Assembly (NCBI RefSeq): GCF_014646335.1
Contig: NZ_BMNG01000012.1
Span: forward strand, 352,267-416,266
Direction: 5' to 3'
Length of the DNA stretch: 64,000 bases
From: Streptomyces lasiicapitis
Lineage (GTDB): Bacteria; Actinomycetota; Actinomycetes; Streptomycetales; Streptomycetaceae
The notes below the pieces were generated by a model that was given only the letters and a program-made list of their open reading frames with translations, searched no databases and was not told where the DNA came from. Position 1 is the first letter of the stretch; the number at the start of each line of letters is the position of its first letter. The position numbers were made by a program, and so were the translations under genes. Of the stretch, positions 25,070 to 33,604 are shown one piece after another.

Positions 25070-25462
25070 GTGAGCACCTTCGTACAGAGCATCCGGCTGT
25101 GGTTCGCCCCCGAGCGGGTCCGGCAGGAGGGCGACACCCCCGACTACCGCTTCTCGCTCGCCAACGAGCGCACCTTCCTGGCCTGGCTGCGCACCGCGCT
25201 CGCGCTGATCGGCGGCGGCTTCGCCGTGGACCAGTTCCTGCCCGACCTGCGCTGGGGCGTACGCGTCGGCCTGGCGCTCGCGCTGCTCGGCGCCGGGGTG
25301 CTGTGCTCCCTGCGCGCGGTCAACCACTGGATGCGCTGCGAGCGGGCCATACGGCGCGGCGAGGACCTCCCCGCGTCCCGCTTCCCCGCCCTGCTGGGCG
25401 TGGTGGTGGCGGTGGTCGCGGTGGTCATGGTGGTGGTCGTGGTGTTCGGGTGGGAGGGGTGA
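25070..25462 (+). CDS. DUF202 membrane protein (YidH-like), first of two
   Basis: 130-aa inner-membrane protein. The DUF202 core YRFSLANERTFLAWLRTALALIGGGFAVDQF (read in parts) is at about residues 25-55. Three hydrophobic segments are visible (about 38-55, 62-80, 105-128). Function of the family is not established. GTG start at 25070. Its TGA overlaps the GTG of the second DUF202 gene (GTGA at 25459-25462), so they are translationally coupled and probably form a hetero-oligomer. Confidence 0.85.
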   Translation: MSTFVQSIRLWFAPERVRQEGDTPDYRFSLANERTFLAWLRTALALIGGGFAVDQFLPDLRWGVRVGLALALLGAGVLCSLRAVNHWMRCERAIRRGEDLPASRFPALLGVVVAVVAVVMVVVVVFGWEG

Positions 25463-26016
25463 GGGGCCGCGGGGCGGCGGGGTCCGGGGGACACGGGCGC
25501 GGAGTCGGCGCGGCCGCCGGAGACGGGGCATTCAGCAGCGCGGGCGGAGAGGTCGGCGGGAGCAGAGCCCGCGACGGACGCGGACCCGGCAGCGGAGGCG
25601 GAGCCAGCGGCCTCCCGGTCGGCGAGGGCTTCCGTGCAGGCGCCGAGGTCGGCGGGAGCGGAGCCTGCGGAGGAGGCGGAGGTGGAGGCGGCGCCTACGA
25701 CGCCCCGGCGTCCCCGCCGCGGGACCCCGGGCTCCAACCCGAGCGGACGCGGCTCGCGTGGCGGCGTACGACGCTGACGTGCACCGTCGCCGCCGTGCTG
25801 GGCGCGCGGGCGGCGCTGCACGACGGCTCCTCGGCGGCGGACGCCGTCGCGTGCGCGCTGTGCCTGCTGCTGTGGCTGGGTTTCCTGGCCGTCGCGCACC
25901 GCAGGATGACGGCCCTGACGACGGCACGCCCGCACGCGATCGGCCCGCGCACCACCGCGGCGGCGGCCCTGTGCACGGCTGCCCTCGCGGTGTGCGCGGC
26001 GGCGATGATCTTCTAG
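25459..26016 (+). CDS. Second DUF202 protein with long Gly/Ala-rich N-terminus
   Basis: 185-aa product beginning at the GTG that overlaps the previous stop. Residues about 1-90 are low-complexity Gly/Ala/Arg (for example GACGGGGGGGGAYDAPASPP). The DUF202 core then follows (LQPERTRLAWRRTTLTC, about 95-112) with three hydrophobic segments (about 105-122, 132-149, 163-184). A DUF202 protein is usually near 100 aa, so the N-terminal extension is unusual. It could in part be untranslated if a later start is used, but no better ribosome site is evident. Confidence 0.7.
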   Translation: MRGRGAAGSGGHGRGVGAAAGDGAFSSAGGEVGGSRARDGRGPGSGGGASGLPVGEGFRAGAEVGGSGACGGGGGGGGAYDAPASPPRDPGLQPERTRLAWRRTTLTCTVAAVLGARAALHDGSSAADAVACALCLLLWLGFLAVAHRRMTALTTARPHAIGPRTTAAAALCTAALAVCAAAMIF

Positions 26017-26039
26017 CCCCGCTGATCGCGATCCCCGCT

Positions 26040-26335
26040 CGGGGCAGCCCGGCCCGCAGACAACGCCCTCCCGACAGCGAGACCCGTCCGGAGACGAGCC
26101 CAGCCCGCAAACACCGCCCACCCGGACACGAGCCCAGCCCAAGACAAACCCCACCTGGGCACGACGCCCACCCCGGGCACGAGCCCAACCCAGAAACACC
26201 GCCCACCCGGACACGAGCCCCGCCCGAGACAAGCCCCTCCCGGGCGCGACGCCCACCCCGGACGCAACGCCCACCCCGGACGCAACGCCCACCCCGGGCG
26301 CGACGCCCGCCCCGGAGGCGAGGCTCGCCCGCGCC
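26040..26335. repeat. Degenerate tandem repeat region after the DUF202 operon
   Basis: The 328-bp gap between the second DUF202 gene and the quinone-reductase-like gene consists largely of degenerate short units such as CCCGGACACGAGCCCAGCCC and, near its end, an 18-bp unit CCGGACGCAACGCCCACC repeated in tandem. No gene is supported in it; minus-strand open frames here are Gly/Ala/Val-Ser low complexity. Confidence 0.7.
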
Positions 26336-26344
26336 GCACCCCCC

Positions 26345-27292
26345 TCAACTCCCCCCGTCCTCCCCCCAGTCCACCGTCACCACGATCTTCCCCCGCGTCC
26401 GCCCCTCCTCGCTCAGCCGGTACGCCTCCGCCGCGCGTTCCAGGGGGAACGTCTCGTGGACGTTGACGGTGAGGACGTCCTGTTCGGCGAGTTCGGTGAG
26501 GCGGTGGAGGTCGGCCGCGTCGGGGCGTACGAAGCAGTACTGGCCGCCGAGGGCGATCACGGAGCCGTCCGCGACGGAGGCGAGGCGGCCGCCGGGGGCG
26601 AGGAGGTCCGCGGAGGCGCGGAGCGCGTCGCCGCCGACCGTGTCGAAGGCCGCGTCGACGCCCTCGGGGGCGAGGGCGTGGACGCGTCCGGCGAGCCCCT
26701 CCCCGTACGCCACCGGCTCCGCGCCCAGCTCCCGCAGGTAGTCGTGGTTGCGCTCGCTCGCCGTGCCGATGACGCGGGCGCCCGCGTGCCGCGCGAGCTG
26801 CACCGCGAAGGAGCCGACACCGCCCGCGGCCGCGTGGACGAGGACCACGTCGCCCTCGGTGACCGCAAGCGCCTTGGTGAGCACCTGGTACGCCGTGAGG
26901 CCCGCAAGCGGCAGGCCCGCGGCCTCCTCGAAGGTCAGGTTCCGCGGCTTGCGCGCGAGCGTGCGCACCGGCGCCGCCACGTACTCGGCGAGGGTCCCGC
27001 GCGACAGGAAGTCCTCCCGCACATAGCCGATGACCTCGTCGCCGACGGCGAATTCCGGGACCGCGGCACCGGGCTGGACCACCACTCCCGCCACGTCCCA
27101 GCCCGGGATCACCGGGAAGACGGCGTCCAGGGCCCCGTCGAGGTAGCCCTCGCGGGCCTTGTAGTCGACGGGGTTGACGGCCGCGGCCCGCACCTTCACC
27201 AGGACGGCGTCGGGGCCGACCTTCGGGTCGCGCACATCGCCGTACTCGAGGACCTCGGGCCCGCCGTACGCGTGGTAGCTGATCGCTTTCAT
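26345..27292 (-). CDS. NADPH:quinone reductase-like MDR oxidoreductase
   Basis: 315-aa medium-chain dehydrogenase/reductase without catalytic zinc ligands. N-terminal GroES-like domain (MKAISYHAYGGPEVLEYGDV; AAAVNPVDYKAREG; PGWDVAGVV). The nucleotide-binding motif is VHAAAGGVGSFAVQLA (about residues 152-167), followed by GARVIGTAS and DTVGGDAL. Ends IVVTVDWGEDGGS. Probably reduces quinones or enones with NADPH. A 14-bp direct repeat (CGGGTCGCCTTCAT) covers the start codon region. It diverges from the histidine-rich protein gene. Confidence 0.87.
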   Translation of the reverse strand: MKAISYHAYGGPEVLEYGDVRDPKVGPDAVLVKVRAAAVNPVDYKAREGYLDGALDAVFPVIPGWDVAGVVVQPGAAVPEFAVGDEVIGYVREDFLSRGTLAEYVAAPVRTLARKPRNLTFEEAAGLPLAGLTAYQVLTKALAVTEGDVVLVHAAAGGVGSFAVQLARHAGARVIGTASERNHDYLRELGAEPVAYGEGLAGRVHALAPEGVDAAFDTVGGDALRASADLLAPGGRLASVADGSVIALGGQYCFVRPDAADLHRLTELAEQDVLTVNVHETFPLERAAEAYRLSEEGRTRGKIVVTVDWGEDGGS

Positions 27293-27345
27293 CGGGTCGC
27301 CTTCATCGGGTCGCCTTCATCGGTCGCCTCACGGAGAGTCATGGA

Positions 27346-27368
27346 AGTATGCGAAACATTTTCACAAG
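27346..27368. promoter_or_regulatory. Possible Zur-like operator in the divergent region
   Basis: The minus strand reads TGTGAAAATGTTTCGCATA, resembling the Streptomyces Zur box TGAAAATGATTTTCA in its left half (TGAAAATG). It lies between the quinone-reductase-like gene and the histidine-rich protein gene. The match is partial. Confidence 0.3.
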
Positions 27369-27471
27369 GGGATGAAGCAGGCATTTAGGACTAGCCTGAG
27401 AGGGTCATCCGGCACGGCGAGTCACCCGGCACAGCCCGAGACAGATGCTTCCGGCACAGAAGGTGTACGTC

Positions 27472-27768
27472 ATGACCACGCTTCACCAGGAACACGCGGC
27501 CCACGACCACACCCACGGCCCGGCCTGCGGGCACACCGAGGTCCCGCACGGCGACCACGTCGACTACGCGCACGACGGCCATCTGCACCGCACGCACGAC
27601 GGCCACTACGACGAGTGCGAGCCGAGCGCCCACATCGCCCACGAGGGCCATGAGCACCGGCACGGCGACGGCTGCGGCCACCCGGCCGTGGCGCACGGCG
27701 ACCACACGGACTACGTCCACGACGGCCACCGGCACGCCGAGCACGACGGCCACTGGGACGATCACTGA
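27472..27768 (+). CDS. Histidine-rich metal-binding protein with internal duplication
   Basis: A 98-aa soluble protein with about 27 His plus many Asp/Glu and three CG(H/D)-type Cys. Two similar halves are visible, each of the form CGH-x(2-3)-xHGDHxDYxHDGHxHxxHDGHxD. This suggests binding of several zinc, nickel or cobalt ions, as a store or chaperone. I do not recognise a formal family. ATG at 27472 (MTTLHQEHAAHDHTHG) is preferred to an ATG at 27445. No signal peptide. A Zur-like site lies upstream (weak), consistent with zinc control but unproven. Confidence 0.75.
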   Translation: MTTLHQEHAAHDHTHGPACGHTEVPHGDHVDYAHDGHLHRTHDGHYDECEPSAHIAHEGHEHRHGDGCGHPAVAHGDHTDYVHDGHRHAEHDGHWDDH

Positions 27769-27853
27769 CGCCGACCAGCACTACCGGCACTACCGGCACC
27801 ACCTGCCCCGGCAGCCACAGCGGCCCCGGCAGCACCTGATCCAGCCCTCCAGA

Positions 27854-27886
27854 GGCGCCCGGTCACCCCTTCCCCGGCCGGGCGCC
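27854..27886 (+). terminator. Possible terminator after the histidine-rich gene
   Basis: A 9-bp perfect stem GGCGCCCGG/CCGGGCGCC with a 15-nt loop, without a T-run. It is placed between the histidine-rich gene and the fatty-acid block. Confidence 0.45.
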
Positions 27887-27963
27887 CGCCCTTGCGCCCC
27901 CGCACCGCCGGGGCCCCACACTCCGCGATTCTGATCACGTTCGAGCCAGGCCCCCTGGACGAC

Positions 27964-27981
27964 ATACCGACTGGTCGGCAT
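27964..27981. promoter_or_regulatory. TetR-type operator upstream of the fatty-acid block
   Basis: ATACCGACTGGTCGGCAT is an 18-bp near-palindrome (7 of 9 pairs) located 75 bp before the phosphotransferase start. It shares ATACCGAC-N-GGT with sites at 33605-33622 and 54966-54983. Confidence 0.6.
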
Positions 27982-28055
27982 CATGAACGCCAAGTGCGTT
28001 GGCGCCACCGTCCGCAGTCCGTCGTCCGCCGTTCATGATCAGGAGCGATTCACCC

Positions 28056-29117
28056 ATGAGCCCAGACCGTCCCGCAGGGCCGCCCGGCCTCGACCTCGAC
28101 CGGCTGCGGGGGCACCTCGACCGCGAACGCCCGGGACTGCTCGGCGCGGGACCGCTCACCGCCCGGCTGATCGAGGGCGGCCGGTCGAACCTCACGTACG
28201 CCGTCTCGGACGGAACCGGACGCTGGGTGGTGCGCCGCCCGCCGCTCGGGCACGTCCTCGCCACCGCGCACGACATGAAGCGCGAGCACCGGGTCATCAG
28301 CGCCCTGCACCCCACCGACGTGCCGGTGCCCCGCCCTGTGCTGCTGTGCGAGGACGAGGAGGTGCTCGGCGCGCCCTTCTACGTGATGGAGTTCGTGGAG
28401 GGCACGCCCTACCGCACGGCCGAGCAGCTCGTGCCGCTCGGCCCGGAACGCACCCGCGGCGCGGTGCTCGGCCTCGTAGACACGCTCGTGGACCTGCACG
28501 CCGTGGACCCGGAGTCGGTCGGGCTCGGGGACTTCGGCCGGCCCGAGGGGTTCCTCGATCGCCAACTGCGGCGCTGGGGCAAGCAGTTGGCTGCCTCGCG
28601 CGGGCGTGAGCTCGCGGGTGTCGAGGAGCTGCACGCGGCCCTCGGCCGGGCCCTGCCCACCTCCCCCACGGCCACCGTGGTGCACGGCGACTACCGCCTC
28701 GACAACGTCCTCATCGAGCCGTCCAGGCCGTCCGACCCGTCCGCCGGGGCCGACCGCATCACCGCGATCCTCGACTGGGAGATGTCCACGCTCGGCGACC
28801 CGCTCACCGACCTGGGCCTGCTCGTGATGTACAGCGTGCGCCTCGAAGTGCCCGACTCCCCCGTCAGCACCACGGCGAGCGCGCCCGGCCACCCGGACCC
28901 CGCCGAGCTGATCGAGCGCTACGCGGCCCGCTCGGGGCGCGACGTCTCCGCCCTCTCCTGGTACACCGCGTTCGCCTGGTTCAAGCTCGCCGTGATCCTC
29001 GAGGGCATCCACTACCGCTACACGCTCGGCCAGACGGTCGGCGCGGGCTTCGACCGCATCGGCGAGCTGGTGCCCGTCTTCATCGAGCACGGCCTGACCA
29101 CCCTGAACGAAGGCTGA
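28056..29117 (+). CDS. Phosphotransferase family protein (ACAD10/11-like kinase)
   Basis: 353-aa aminoglycoside phosphotransferase-fold protein of the acyl-CoA-dehydrogenase-associated group (FadE36/ACAD11 N-domain-like). Motifs: GRSNLTYAV glycine loop (about 42-50), RRPPLGHVLATAHDM, catalytic VVHGDYRLDNVLI (about 209-221) and metal-binding ILDWEMSTLGDPLTDLG. In ACAD10/11 this domain phosphorylates 4-hydroxyacyl-CoA before the dehydrogenase acts, and an acyl-CoA dehydrogenase gene follows after 15 bp. I infer a 4-hydroxy-fatty-acid route. ATG at 28056 follows AGGAG; earlier in-frame Met codons have no ribosome site. Confidence 0.87.
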   Translation: MSPDRPAGPPGLDLDRLRGHLDRERPGLLGAGPLTARLIEGGRSNLTYAVSDGTGRWVVRRPPLGHVLATAHDMKREHRVISALHPTDVPVPRPVLLCEDEEVLGAPFYVMEFVEGTPYRTAEQLVPLGPERTRGAVLGLVDTLVDLHAVDPESVGLGDFGRPEGFLDRQLRRWGKQLAASRGRELAGVEELHAALGRALPTSPTATVVHGDYRLDNVLIEPSRPSDPSAGADRITAILDWEMSTLGDPLTDLGLLVMYSVRLEVPDSPVSTTASAPGHPDPAELIERYAARSGRDVSALSWYTAFAWFKLAVILEGIHYRYTLGQTVGAGFDRIGELVPVFIEHGLTTLNEG

Positions 29118-29132
29118 GAGGACCCGGACACC

Positions 29133-30347
29133 ATGGACTTCGCATACGACGCCCGTACCGAGGAACTGCGCGCCAGGCTGCTCGCCTTCATGGACGAGCA
29201 CGTCCTGCCCGCCGAGCACGTCGCCGAGGAGCAGCGCGCCGCGCTCGCCTCGCCGTGGGACACGCCGGCCGTGGTCGGTGAACTCAAGGCCGAGGCCCGC
29301 CGCCAGGGCCTGTGGAACCTCTTCCTGCCCGATGCCGAGTACGGGGCGGGGCTCACCAACCTCCAGTACGCGCCGCTCGCCGAAATCACCGGCCGCAGCC
29401 CGCACTTGGCGCCGACCGCCCTCAACTGCGCGGCCCCGGACACCGGCAACATGGAGGTCCTCACCCAGTTCGGCACCGACGAGCAGAAGAAGCAGTGGCT
29501 GGAGCCGCTGCTCGCGGGCGAGATCCGCTCGGCGTTCGCCATGACCGAGCCGGAGGTCGCCTCGTCCGACGCCACGAACATCACCACGCACATCCGGCGC
29601 GAGGGCGACGAGTACGTCATCTCCGGGCGCAAGTGGTACATCTCCGGGGCGATGAACCCCGACTGCAAGGTCTTCATCGTGATGGGCAAGACCGATCCGG
29701 ACGGGGCCGACATCCGGCGCCAGCAGTCCATGGTGCTCGTGCCGCGCGACACCCCGGGCGTCGAAGTGCGCCGCGCCATGCGGGTGTACGGGTACGAGGA
29801 CCACTCCCACGGCGGCCACGCAGAGGTGGTCTTCGACGAGGCGCGGGTGCCCGTGACGAACCTCGTCGGGGAGGAGGGCGGCGGCTTCGCCATCGCCCAG
29901 GCGCGGCTCGGGCCCGGCCGCATCCACCACTGCATGCGGCTCATCGGCATGGCCGAGCGCGCCATCGAGCTGATGTGCCGCCGGGCCGTGGAGCGCACCG
30001 CGTTCGGCAAGCCGCTGGCCCAGCAGGGCGTGGTGCAGGAGTGGATCGCGGACGCGCGGGTCGCCGTCGAGCAGGTGCGCCTCCTCGTCCTGAAGACGGC
30101 CTGGCTGATGGACACGGTGGGCAACAAGGGCGCGCACACCGAGATCCAGGCCATCAAGATCGCCACGCCCCGGGCCGTCGTGGACATCCTCGACCAGGCC
30201 GTGCAGCTCCACGGCGCGGGCGGCGTCAGCCAGGACTTCCCGCTCGCGGAGCTGTGGGCGGCGGCGCGCACGCTGCGCCTTGCCGACGGGCCGGACGAGG
30301 TGCATCAGCGGTCGCTCGCGCGGCGGGAGCTGAAGCGGTACATGTGA
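29133..30347 (+). CDS. Acyl-CoA dehydrogenase (ACAD10/11-like)
   Basis: 404-aa FAD enzyme. It has the N-terminal helical domain, the substrate/FAD loop AFAMTEPEVASSDATNI (about 132-148), and the C-terminal block RIHHCMRLIGMAERAIELM ... RTAFGKPLAQQ ... QLHGAGGVSQDFPLAELW. Length is typical. It is translated 15 bp downstream of the phosphotransferase gene, matching the domain order fused in ACAD10/11 proteins. Predicted to oxidise medium or long acyl-CoAs or process 4-phosphoacyl-CoA. A strong bidirectional terminator follows. Confidence 0.9.
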   Translation: MDFAYDARTEELRARLLAFMDEHVLPAEHVAEEQRAALASPWDTPAVVGELKAEARRQGLWNLFLPDAEYGAGLTNLQYAPLAEITGRSPHLAPTALNCAAPDTGNMEVLTQFGTDEQKKQWLEPLLAGEIRSAFAMTEPEVASSDATNITTHIRREGDEYVISGRKWYISGAMNPDCKVFIVMGKTDPDGADIRRQQSMVLVPRDTPGVEVRRAMRVYGYEDHSHGGHAEVVFDEARVPVTNLVGEEGGGFAIAQARLGPGRIHHCMRLIGMAERAIELMCRRAVERTAFGKPLAQQGVVQEWIADARVAVEQVRLLVLKTAWLMDTVGNKGAHTEIQAIKIATPRAVVDILDQAVQLHGAGGVSQDFPLAELWAAARTLRLADGPDEVHQRSLARRELKRYM

Positions 30348-30360
30348 GGGCGGTGTCATG

Positions 30361-30401
30361 ACTGTGGGGCCCGTCGCCGACGCGGCGGGCCCCACAGTTT
30401 C
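30361..30401. terminator. Bidirectional terminator
   Basis: 13-bp perfect stem (30361-30373 with 30386-30398) then TTT. It separates the convergent acyl-CoA dehydrogenase and TetR genes. Confidence 0.8.
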
Positions 30402-30413
30402 GCGTCCGTGCGA

Positions 30414-31007
30414 CTACGGCCGCAGCGCCCGCAGCAGCAGGTCCGCCAAGTGGTCCGCGACCTGCTGCGGGGTCAGGGGACCGTCCGGGCGGTACCACGT
30501 CGACAGGTGGTGGACCGAGCCGAAGTGGTAGTCCACGACCAGGTCGGCCGGGGTCGCCGTGGAGAAGACGCCGGACTCCTGGCCCTCCTCGATCAGCGCC
30601 CGGAACCGCTCGTGGTAGCGCCGCCGCTCCGCCCGCACCTGCTTGTGCTTCTCCGGGCTGAGGTGGTGCATCGACCGGAAGAAGATCGCGGCGTCGTCGA
30701 GGTTCGCGATGGTCGTGACGACGACGTCGGCCGCCGCGCCCCGCAGCCGCCGCTCCACCGGCTCGTCCGCGTCGGCGAACGCGTCGAGGCGCTCCTGCTG
30801 CACCCGCAGCATCCGCGCGTACACCTCGTGCAGCAGGTCGTCCTTGGACCCGAAGTAGTGGTACAGCGCGCCCTTGGTGACGCCGGCCGCCTCGACGATC
30901 TCCTGCACGGACGTACGGTCGTAGCCGCGGTCGGCGAAGAGCCGGGTGGCGGCGGCGAGCAGCCTCTGCGGGACGGGCGTGCCGTCACCGTCCGTCGTTC
31001 TGGCCAC
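30414..31007 (-). CDS. TetR family regulator of the fatty-acid block
   Basis: 197-aa repressor. N-terminal HTH at about residues 10-60 (LLAAATRLFADRGYDRTSV; EAAGVTKGALYHYFGSKDDLL) and a helical ligand domain rich in His (SMHHLSPEKHK; FGSVHHLSTWY). It is third on the minus strand after the SDR and ligase genes. The operators at 27964-27981 and 33605-33622, at the outer promoters of both arms of the block, make it the likely controller. Ligand probably an acyl-CoA (inference). Confidence 0.87.
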   Translation of the reverse strand: MARTTDGDGTPVPQRLLAAATRLFADRGYDRTSVQEIVEAAGVTKGALYHYFGSKDDLLHEVYARMLRVQQERLDAFADADEPVERRLRGAAADVVVTTIANLDDAAIFFRSMHHLSPEKHKQVRAERRRYHERFRALIEEGQESGVFSTATPADLVVDYHFGSVHHLSTWYRPDGPLTPQQVADHLADLLLRALRP

Positions 31008-31085
31008 TTGCCGCCACCTGCCTTCCGTTCATGGTCTTTCCGTCTTCCGTCTGCCGTCTGCACGGGCGGGAACACGGGTCCCGCC

Positions 31086-32792
31086 TCAGGAGCGAGAACG
31101 CAGTTCCCGCCGGAGGATCTTCCCACTCGCGGTCTTCGGCAGCTCGGCCAGCACCTCCACCGCACGGGGGTACTTGTACGCGGCGAGCCGTTCCTTGCAG
31201 TACGCGATGAGTTCGGTGGCGTACGCGTCGGCCCCGGCGGCCCCGTCTGCGCCCGTCCGGAGGCTCACGTAGGCCTTGACGCTCTCCCCGCGGTAGGCGT
31301 CGGGCACGCCCACGACGGCGGCCTCGCGGACCGCGGGGTGCGTGTAGAGGACGTCCTCGACCTCGCGGGGCCAGACCTTGAACCCGGACGCGTTGATCAT
31401 GTCCTTCTTGCGGTCGACGACGTACAGCCAGCCGTCGGTGTCCATGAAGCCGATGTCGCCGGTGCGCAGCTCGCCGCCGGGGAAGGTCTCGGCGGTGGCC
31501 TCGGGGCGTTTCCAGTAGCCGGGCACGACCTGCGGTCCGCGTACGACGATCTCGCCGGGCGTGCCGAAGGGCACCTCCTCGCCGAGTTCGTCGAGGACGC
31601 GGACGACGGTGTCGGGTCCGGGCACGCCGACCGCGAGCGTCCCGGAGTCCGGGTCGACGGGGGCCCGGCGGCCCGGCGGTACGGAGGCGCAGGGGGCGGT
31701 GCACTCGGTGAGGCCGTAGCCGTTGTGGAGGTAGGGGCCGAAGCCCTCGCGGAACTTCTCCACGAGCGCGGGCGGCAGCGGCGCGCCGCCCGACGAGATC
31801 AGCACGAAGGAGTCGAAGTGGGCGCGCGTGGCGGCCGGGTGGGCGGCGAGCGCCATGAAGGCGGTGGAGGGGCCGACGGTGTACGCGGGCCGGTGCTCGG
31901 CGAACGCGTCGAGGACCACGCCCGCCTCGAAGCGGTAGGCGAGGGCGAGCGTGCCCGCGTTGGTCAGGCAGGCGGCGAGCTGGGCGACCATGCCGGTGAT
32001 GTGGAACAGCGGGGCGAGCGCGAAGTAGCAGGCGCCTTCGGGTATGCCGGATCCGGCGCGCTGGCGTTCGGCGTTGTAGGTGATGTTGCCGTGGGTGTTC
32101 ATGGCGCCCTTGGGGGTGCCGCTGGTGCCCGACGTGTAGCTGATCAGGGCGGTGTCGGAGGGTCCTGCGGCGCGGCCACCGGGAGCGGGCAGGCCGAGGC
32201 GGGCCACGGTCAGCAGGTCGTCGGCGTCCGCGGCGCGCGGCAGCCGCTCGAAGCCGAGCACGCGCGGGTCGTTCCGCGTCTGGAGGTCGAGCTGGCAGGC
32301 GGTGAGGACGACGCGGACGCCGGTGCCGGCCGCCGTCTCGCGCAGGTGGCCCTCCCAGGCCTGGTCGGCGCAGACGAGCGCCGTCACGTCGGCGTCGGTG
32401 AGGATGTGCCGGGTCTCGGCCGACTTGTACATGGGGTTGACGGGCACGACGGTGGCGCCGGCCTTCCAGGCGGCGAGCAGCGCGATCACGAAGTGCGGGG
32501 TGTTCTGCAGCACGATCGCGACGCGGTCGCCCCGGACCAGGCCGCGAGCGGCGAGGTGCCCGGCGACGGAGTCGGTGAGCGCGTCGACCTCGCGGTAGCT
32601 CAGACGCCCGTCGAAGTAGGCGAGCGCGGTGCGCTCGGGCACGGCGACGACGGCGGCCCGGAAGGCGTGCACGACGGAGGCGGCGGGCGCGACGGGGGCA
32701 CGCTGGACCTCACTGAGGAGGCCGAGCCAGGGCTTGGCGGCGTATCCGGAAGGTCCGGAGGGTTCCGTGGGTGTCGCCGGGGATTCGTTCAC
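31086..32792 (-). CDS. Acyl-CoA synthetase / AMP-dependent ligase
   Basis: 568-aa ANL-superfamily enzyme that activates a carboxylic acid via an acyl-AMP to acyl-CoA. Motifs: ISYTSGTSGTPKGAM (A3, about 188-202), NGYGLTECTAP (A5), TGDIGFMDTDGWLYVVDR (A7-A8) and the C-terminal lysine motif PKTASGKILRREL (A10). The GTG start at 32792 overlaps the SDR stop (GTGA), so translation is coupled. It supplies CoA esters to the acyl-CoA dehydrogenase across the terminator. Long-chain or branched specificity cannot be read. Confidence 0.9.
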   Translation of the reverse strand: MNESPATPTEPSGPSGYAAKPWLGLLSEVQRAPVAPAASVVHAFRAAVVAVPERTALAYFDGRLSYREVDALTDSVAGHLAARGLVRGDRVAIVLQNTPHFVIALLAAWKAGATVVPVNPMYKSAETRHILTDADVTALVCADQAWEGHLRETAAGTGVRVVLTACQLDLQTRNDPRVLGFERLPRAADADDLLTVARLGLPAPGGRAAGPSDTALISYTSGTSGTPKGAMNTHGNITYNAERQRAGSGIPEGACYFALAPLFHITGMVAQLAACLTNAGTLALAYRFEAGVVLDAFAEHRPAYTVGPSTAFMALAAHPAATRAHFDSFVLISSGGAPLPPALVEKFREGFGPYLHNGYGLTECTAPCASVPPGRRAPVDPDSGTLAVGVPGPDTVVRVLDELGEEVPFGTPGEIVVRGPQVVPGYWKRPEATAETFPGGELRTGDIGFMDTDGWLYVVDRKKDMINASGFKVWPREVEDVLYTHPAVREAAVVGVPDAYRGESVKAYVSLRTGADGAAGADAYATELIAYCKERLAAYKYPRAVEVLAELPKTASGKILRRELRSRS

Positions 32793-33553
32793 CGCTCGGA
32801 CTCCTCCCACTTCTGCTGGATGTGGTTCATGCCCGTGAGCCACTTGTCCGGGGTCGCGGCGCGTGCCTGGTAGTACGCGGCGACGTCCGGGTGCGGCAGG
32901 ATCAGGAAGCGGTCCTCGGCCATGCCGGTGAACAGCGCGTCGGCGACGTCCTGAGGCTCGATGGCGGTGGGCGCGAGGACGAGTTCGCCGGCCGAGCCCG
33001 CGGCGGTGAGCATGTCCGTGCGCACGCCCTGCGGGCAGATCGCGTGCACCTTGAGGCCGCGGTGGCGGTACGTCAGCGACAGCCATTCGGCGAAGGCGTA
33101 CGCCCCGTGCTTGGTGACGCTGTACGGCGCGGCGCCCACCATCGTGAGCAGCCCGGCCGCGGACACCGTCGACACGAACCGGCCCTCGCCCCGCTCCAGC
33201 CAGCCGGGCAGCAGCGCGTGCGCGGCCCGCACGTGCGCCATCACGTTCACGTCCCAGGCGTCGGCCCACACCCGCTCGTCCGCGGCCTCGGTGCCGCCGG
33301 ACGCCAGGCCCGCGTTGGCGCAGTACACGTCGACGGCGCCGTCGAGCGCGGCGAGGGCGTCGGCGACGACCGCGGAGGCGTCCCCGGGCACGGCGACGCC
33401 GCCCACCTCGGCGGCCACGGCGCCCGCTCTGGCGGCGTCCAGGTCGTTGACGACGACGCGTGCCCCGGCCGCGGCGAAGCGGCGGGCCAGCGCGGCCCCG
33501 ATCCCGCTCCCGGCTCCGGTGACGACGACTCCCTTGCCCTGCAGGCTCTCCAC
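32789..33553 (-). CDS. Short-chain dehydrogenase/reductase
   Basis: 254-aa classical SDR. NAD(P) motif TGAGSGIG (about residues 12-19), NDLD acidic residue at the end of strand 2 favouring NAD, CANAG, catalytic Ser-Tyr-Lys in STVSAAG ... YSVTKHG. The GTG start at 33553 follows AAGGAG. It overlaps the AMP-ligase gene by 4 nt. A role as a beta-hydroxyacyl or secondary alcohol dehydrogenase in the same catabolic route is likely. First gene of the minus-strand arm, with a TetR-type operator about 52 bp upstream. Confidence 0.88.
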   Translation of the reverse strand: MESLQGKGVVVTGAGSGIGAALARRFAAAGARVVVNDLDAARAGAVAAEVGGVAVPGDASAVVADALAALDGAVDVYCANAGLASGGTEAADERVWADAWDVNVMAHVRAAHALLPGWLERGEGRFVSTVSAAGLLTMVGAAPYSVTKHGAYAFAEWLSLTYRHRGLKVHAICPQGVRTDMLTAAGSAGELVLAPTAIEPQDVADALFTGMAEDRFLILPHPDVAAYYQARAATPDKWLTGMNHIQQKWEESER

Positions 33554-33604
33554 GGGCGGTCTCCTTCGGCCTCGAACACGCTGCGGTCGATCACGCTCCA
33601 CGGC

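Noticed and set aside
27380..27402. Possible iron-regulator (DmdR/IdeR) box near TTAGGACTAGCCTGA
   Set aside because: Only the first five bases and a short AGCCT block fit; symmetry is poor, so I did not list it.
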